A DNA stretch of 64,000 nucleotides from Thermoleophilaceae bacterium (GTDB lineage Bacteria > Actinomycetota > Thermoleophilia > Solirubrobacterales > Thermoleophilaceae): the NCBI GenBank assembly GCA_040901445.1, contig JBBDYQ010000002.1, forward strand, positions 408,481 through 472,480, in the 5' to 3' direction. Shown one piece after another: positions 60,046 through 64,000 of the stretch (position 1 is the stretch's first letter; each line of letters starts with the position of its first letter). The notes below the pieces were generated by a model, which saw only the letters and a program-made list of their open reading frames with translations, was not told the DNA's origin and did no database searches. The translations under genes and the position numbers were made by a program.

Positions 60046-61413
60046 GTGCTGCGGGTCTTGTCGTACATCGTCGACGGCCGCCTCGGCGACCGCATGCCGG
60101 AGTCAACGCAATGGGCCGTGCGCGCGGTCGAGGAGGGGGTCGACGTCATCTCCGGCCAGGGCACCGGCATGGACGCCGGCCCCTACTACCTGGGGAGCGA
60201 CGAGGTCCTCAGCCTGCGCAGGAAGGACATCGAGCCGCTGCTGATGGCGGCGAAGCGCACCGGCACGCCGTTCGTCTTCTCGATGGGCGGCGCCGGCGGC
60301 GCAGACCATCATCTCGAGAACTACCTCCAGAGCATCCGCGAGATTGCACGCGACAACGGCACCACGTTCCGCGTCGCGAAGCTGTCCGGTGAGGTCTCGT
60401 CCGACTACCTTCGCCAGAAGATCCGTGACGGCGTGAAGATCCGCCGCTCGATCGACACGCCGCGGGTCAGCGAGTACCTGAGCGAGGAGGACGTCGACGC
60501 GGCGGTGCGGATCCAGACGCAGATGGGTCCCGAGCCGATCGCGCGCGCTCTCGGCGAGGACGGGATCGACGGCGTGATCACGGGGCGGGCGCTCGACGTG
60601 GGCGTCCACATGGCGTCGCCCCTCTCCAACGGGGTTCCGCGGAGCACCGCCGCCCACCTCGCCAAGGTCGTTGAGTGCTCGTCGATGTGCGCCGAGCCCA
60701 CCACGCCGTTCGAGGGTGTGATCGCCGAGGTCGACGGCGACTCGTTCACCGTCCGGCCCACCCACCCGGATTACCGCTGCACCGTCCGCTCGGTTTCGGG
60801 CCACTCGCTGTACGAGCGCGAGAACCCCTTCGAGGAGCGCAACCCCGGCGGCGTCCTCGATGTCGGCCAGGCGCGCTACGAGCAGGTTGACGACCGCACG
60901 GTGCACTGCTCCGGCGGGATCTGGCGGGAGGCGCCATACACGATCAAGCTCGAGGGCGCCGCGCTCCTCGGCTACCAAGCGGCCACGATCTGCGCGATCC
61001 GCGACTCCGCAATGATCGAGAGCCTGGACGCGGTCCTCGATTCTGTCCGCACGGCCATCGAAACCGTCGCCGGCGGCGAGGAAGTGAACATCGCATTCCA
61101 CGTGATCGGCCGCGACGCCGTGCTGGGCCAGTCTGAGCCGCTGCGTGAGACCGCCAAGCCACACGAGGTCGGCGTGCTGCTGGTCGTGACCGCGCCCACG
61201 CCGGAGCTCGCCCAGCAGCTCGTGACGACCGGGAGGCTGCGCCTGTTCATGGCGGACTTCCCCGGTCGCCGCAGCACGGCAGGAAACACGGCGGTGCCGC
61301 TGCAGAAGACGGCATTCCCGCTCGACCGCGCCTACGTCTTCAACATCTGGCACCTGCTGCCGCTGGACGACCCGTGCGAGCCGTTCCGTCACGAAGTCCT
61401 GGAACTCGGGTGA
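60046..61413 (+). CDS. AtuA-like (acyclic terpene utilisation, DUF1446) protein, paralogue 2
   Basis: A 455-residue protein, GTG with GGAGGAGAGGAG upstream. Same family blocks as the gene at 51870 (GQGTGMDAGPYYLG, MGGAGGADHHLENYL, GHSLYERENPFEERNPGGVL). Starts the second AtuA cassette, 10 bp before DUF4387. Confidence 0.92.
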   Translation: MLRVLSYIVDGRLGDRMPESTQWAVRAVEEGVDVISGQGTGMDAGPYYLGSDEVLSLRRKDIEPLLMAAKRTGTPFVFSMGGAGGADHHLENYLQSIREIARDNGTTFRVAKLSGEVSSDYLRQKIRDGVKIRRSIDTPRVSEYLSEEDVDAAVRIQTQMGPEPIARALGEDGIDGVITGRALDVGVHMASPLSNGVPRSTAAHLAKVVECSSMCAEPTTPFEGVIAEVDGDSFTVRPTHPDYRCTVRSVSGHSLYERENPFEERNPGGVLDVGQARYEQVDDRTVHCSGGIWREAPYTIKLEGAALLGYQAATICAIRDSAMIESLDAVLDSVRTAIETVAGGEEVNIAFHVIGRDAVLGQSEPLRETAKPHEVGVLLVVTAPTPELAQQLVTTGRLRLFMADFPGRRSTAGNTAVPLQKTAFPLDRAYVFNIWHLLPLDDPCEPFRHEVLELG

Positions 61414-61423
61414 GGAGGCAGCG

Positions 61424-61759
61424 ATGACCAAGCTCTCAGAGCTCGCCACGGTGGTCCGCAGCAAGAACGCGGAGCCTTACCTGACGACGATCGACATCTA
61501 CTTCCCGGACGACGAGTCGTACGCGCGCGTCCGAGACTCCGGCGCGCTGACGGCCGAGAGTGTGGCGGAGACCTACAACATCCCCGAGGAGGCCGTGTAC
61601 GGCATCTACTTCGTGGATGGCGTCAATGCGGCCAAGGTGACGCTCTTCAAGTACAACGGCGGCTACCTCGGCCTCGGGGACCCCGAGCTCGGCGACATCT
61701 TCGGCGCCCAGCAGCACGTCCCGCTGCTGGACATGGACATCGACGAGGTGGTGGCATGA
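61424..61759 (+). CDS. DUF4387 family protein (paralogue 2)
   Basis: A 111-residue protein with GAGGAGGC upstream. LSELATVVRSKNAEPY, DIYFPDD, YGIYFVDG and FGAQQHVPLLD match the gene at 51541. It overlaps the amidohydrolase by 4 bp. Probably a subunit of the AtuA-2 complex. Confidence 0.9.
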   Translation: MTKLSELATVVRSKNAEPYLTTIDIYFPDDESYARVRDSGALTAESVAETYNIPEEAVYGIYFVDGVNAAKVTLFKYNGGYLGLGDPELGDIFGAQQHVPLLDMDIDEVVA

Positions 61760-62844
61760 GGCTGATCGACTGCGACGTGCATCCGCTGATCCCGGATGCC
61801 GGAGACTCCCTTACCCCATTCCTCCCGGAGGTATGGAGGCGGAAGCTCGGCAACCGCGAGCTCGCGCTCGCCAACCCGCTGCCGGCGTCGCGCTACTCGC
61901 ATCCGGGAGGCCGCGTGCTCCGGCCCGACGCCCAGCCGCCGGGCGGTGGGGCTCCCGGCTCGGATGCTGAATTCGTGCGCCGCGAGGTGCTTGACGGCCA
62001 GGGGGCGGCGGCGGCGATCCTGCTGCCGATCCAAGGCGCCGGCGTGGCCGCCTGGACGAACGCGGGCGAGGCCGCCGCGCTGGCTTCGGCGTTCAACGAC
62101 TACTTCATCGAGCACTGGCTGAAGCTCGATGAGCGCTTCCGGCTCGCGGCGGTCGTCGCGCCGCAGGACCCGCAGGCGGCGGCCGCGGAGGTCCGCCGGC
62201 TCGCGAGCACGCCCCAGCTCGCGGCGATCTGGATCCCGCTGCTCGACATCCTGCTCGGGCAGGAGCACTACCACCCGATCTACGACGCCGCCGCCGAGGC
62301 GGGCCTGCCGATCGTGGTCCACCCGAACGGGACCGAGGGGATCTACCAGGGCTGCCCGAGCTTCGCGTGTGGAATGCCGCGCTCGTATGCCGAGCGGTTC
62401 GTGGACCTCCACCAGCTCGCCCAGGCGAACCTCTCGAGCATCGTCTTCGAGGGCGTGCTGGATCGCTGGCCGTCGCTGCGGTTCGCCTTCACGGAGTGCG
62501 GCTGGACCTGGCTGCCCGCGTTCCTGTGGCGGATGGACACCACCTGGAAGGCCACCCGCGTTGAGGTGCCATGGGTGCGCGAGCGCCCGAGCGAGCTCGT
62601 TCGCCAGCGCGTCCGCTTCACGACGCAGCCCGTAGACGAGCCGGACAAGCAGCACCGCTACATCGCGCAGATCGCCGAGATGATGATGGCGAAGGACGTC
62701 CTCATGTTCAGCAGCGACTACCCGCACTGGGACAGCGAGGACGTCACGCGCGTGGTGCGGGTCATGCCGGAAGAACTCCACGACCGGGTCTTCTTCGAGA
62801 CGGCCGCGGAGACGTACGGAATCGACGTGCTCACGCACGCGTGA
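61756..62844 (+). CDS. ACMSD-like amidohydrolase family protein (paralogue 2)
   Basis: A 362-residue protein. DCDVHP ligand motif, VHPNGTEG, FSSDYPHWDSEDV. Closely similar to the gene at 49234. Together with AtuA and DUF4387 it forms a three-gene core present in both cassettes. Confidence 0.92.
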   Translation: MRLIDCDVHPLIPDAGDSLTPFLPEVWRRKLGNRELALANPLPASRYSHPGGRVLRPDAQPPGGGAPGSDAEFVRREVLDGQGAAAAILLPIQGAGVAAWTNAGEAAALASAFNDYFIEHWLKLDERFRLAAVVAPQDPQAAAAEVRRLASTPQLAAIWIPLLDILLGQEHYHPIYDAAAEAGLPIVVHPNGTEGIYQGCPSFACGMPRSYAERFVDLHQLAQANLSSIVFEGVLDRWPSLRFAFTECGWTWLPAFLWRMDTTWKATRVEVPWVRERPSELVRQRVRFTTQPVDEPDKQHRYIAQIAEMMMAKDVLMFSSDYPHWDSEDVTRVVRVMPEELHDRVFFETAAETYGIDVLTHA

Positions 62845-62864
62845 GCCAAATGGGAGGTCAAGTG

Positions 62865-63938
62865 ATGAGAGGCCGGTGGTTCGTCGCCCTGGTCGCCTGC
62901 GCGACGCTTGTCGTGGCGGGGTGCGGCGGAGACGACGATGACGAGGGCGGCGGCAACGGGGGCGGCTCCGACAGCAGTGGGAACGTCCCCGGACTGACGG
63001 TCGCGGTCGCGACCACGCAATCGGACATCCTGAACTACGTCGCGGAGGCGCAGGGGTTCTTCGAGGAGGAGAACGTCGATGTGACGATCCGGGACAACAC
63101 GCAAGCGAACACGACCAGCATGGTCGTCTCCGGACAGGTCGACATCGCGGCATTCGCGGCCGTCGCGCCGTTGATCGCGTCCGGGCAGGGCAGGCCCGCC
63201 AGCACGATCTACGGGATCTCGGGCGGCGGCGTCGGTGGCTTCGCCATCGGCAAGGACGTGGAAAGCCTGGAGGACCTCCGCAACGTGGACGACTGCCGGA
63301 TCGGCACGTTCCCGGCCGGCACGTCCTCCTACGGCTACGGGACTCTCTACAACGAGAAGTTCGAACTCGGCTGCGAGGTCGTGCCGCTCCAGGATGCGGC
63401 GTCCGAGGTCGCGGCGCTTGCCTCCGACCGCGTGGACGCCGTCGTCGGCGGCTACGCCTTCCTCGCGCCCGCCGTGGAGGAGCAGGACGCGAACGTGCTC
63501 GTCGACACGCGCGAGCCGGAACAGCGGGCCCGCTACATCGGCGAGGACTTCCCCGAGGTCGTGTTCTGGGGGCTGCGCGACAACCTCGAGGAGAAGCGCG
63601 ACTCGCTCGGGCGCTACATGGCTGCCCTCGACAAGGCGCGGCAGTTCATCGAGGAGCAGTCCGACGAGCAGGTCGCCGCCATCCTGTCCGACCTGGAGGT
63701 CTTCTCGTCGCTCAGCGAGGACGAGATCGTGCCGACAGTCGTCGAGCCGTTCCGCATCTACATGGGCGCCGGCAGTCAGGACGGCTACATCTCCGAGGAA
63801 GCCTGGGAGGTGGGCCTGGAGCGCTACGAGCTCTTCGGCGTGCCGGACTTCGACGCTTCGGCGGAGGAGAACCAGTACGACCAGGCCGTGAACATGGAGT
63901 ACTACGAGGAAGGCATCGGCGCCCCGTCCGGTGAGTGA
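62865..63938 (+). CDS. ABC transporter substrate-binding lipoprotein, paralogue 2
   Basis: A 357-residue protein with GGAGGTCA upstream. Lipobox LVVAGC and an Asp/Gly linker, then an NMT1/SsuA-like binding domain paralogous to the gene at 42199. It follows the amidohydrolase by 20 bp, linking uptake with AtuA/DUF4387/amidohydrolase in this cassette too. Confidence 0.93.
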   Translation: MRGRWFVALVACATLVVAGCGGDDDDEGGGNGGGSDSSGNVPGLTVAVATTQSDILNYVAEAQGFFEEENVDVTIRDNTQANTTSMVVSGQVDIAAFAAVAPLIASGQGRPASTIYGISGGGVGGFAIGKDVESLEDLRNVDDCRIGTFPAGTSSYGYGTLYNEKFELGCEVVPLQDAASEVAALASDRVDAVVGGYAFLAPAVEEQDANVLVDTREPEQRARYIGEDFPEVVFWGLRDNLEEKRDSLGRYMAALDKARQFIEEQSDEQVAAILSDLEVFSSLSEDEIVPTVVEPFRIYMGAGSQDGYISEEAWEVGLERYELFGVPDFDASAEENQYDQAVNMEYYEEGIGAPSGE

Positions 63939-64000
63939 GGACGAGGCGCTGTTCGAGCTTCCTTCCGAGGCAGCCCTTCGAGCCCGGGGGGGGGGGCCGG
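63931..64000 (+). CDS. Start of a following gene (probable transporter component), cut by window edge
   Basis: A GTG at 63931 overlaps the binding-protein stop by 8 bp and opens a frame (VSEDEALFELPSEAALRARG) that stays open to the edge. In the paralogous operon the ATPase and permease follow the binding protein with similar overlap, and that permease also begins MSE. An 11-G run (63986-63996) lies within the frame, so the last codons may be a sequencing error. Too short to identify. Confidence 0.4.
   Translation, partial: MSEDEALFELPSEAALRARGGGP

Overview
The window is high-GC DNA with frequent GTG starts, a few TTG starts, tight 1-8 bp gene overlaps and actinobacterial-type gene families (LAL LuxR regulator, DUF6510 protein, FprA-like reductase, AtuA/DUF4387 pairs). 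It most resembles an actinobacterium, perhaps Thermoleophilia/Solirubrobacterales. That placement is inference from gene content; there is no rRNA or other phylogenetic marker here.

Left flank (1-8.3 kb). A minus-strand operon encodes a secreted protein with a faint acetoacetate-decarboxylase-like motif, a TetR/QsdR-type regulator and two tandem secreted GH2 glycosidases, the second cut by the window edge. A secreted PQQ-propeller protein is divergent from it. Next comes a winged-helix/nucleotidyltransferase gene pair behind a perfect 11-bp-arm palindrome, which looks like a toxin-antitoxin or AbiE-like module.

Island (8.35-27.9 kb). Two identical 54-bp direct repeats, each containing the 3' part of a tRNA-Arg(ACG) gene from the anticodon loop onward, bracket about 19.5 kb. 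No integrase is visible. The contents are mostly redox, stress and detoxification genes: LAL regulator, YceI, RraA-like, two thioredoxin-fold proteins, orphan ABC ATPase, two paralogous ferredoxin/NAD reductases and a remnant of a third, a sulfite-oxidase-like molybdoenzyme, a Cys-rich copper-storage-like protein, transaldolase, cupin, DUF6510, a Cys-less DksA homologue, LysR, patatin, Dps, an MDR oxidoreductase and MsrA. Three genes share a similar 5' leader that encodes a common N-terminal tag in two of them.

Acyl-CoA region (28-40 kb). A MarR regulator, a split B12-dependent acyl-CoA mutase whose small subunit lacks the usual cobalt-ligand His, 3-hydroxyacyl-CoA dehydrogenase, acyl-CoA dehydrogenase, thiolase, an FprA-like reductase, a 14-TM MFS exporter with a TetR, and two FCD-type GntR regulators with nearly identical DNA-binding domains.

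AtuA region (40-64 kb). A five-gene SsuABC/TauABC-type transporter and regulator operon and a nine-gene catabolic operon (AtuA-like, DUF4387, acyl-CoA dehydrogenase, ACMSD-like amidohydrolase, Rieske ferredoxin, benzoylformate-decarboxylase-like TPP enzyme, CoA ligase, aldehyde dehydrogenase, enoyl-CoA hydratase) lie on the minus strand. A five-gene plus-strand operon (two acyl-CoA dehydrogenases, two SDRs, amidohydrolase) is divergent from them. It converges on a minus-strand AMACR-like CaiB/BaiF protein and SDR pair. A second AtuA-DUF4387-amidohydrolase-solute-binding-protein cassette runs off the right edge. An identical 20-bp AT-rich element sits upstream of both the transporter operon and the catabolic operon. 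Together these look like uptake and beta-oxidation-like breakdown of an unidentified branched, terpenoid-like or aryl-substituted acid.
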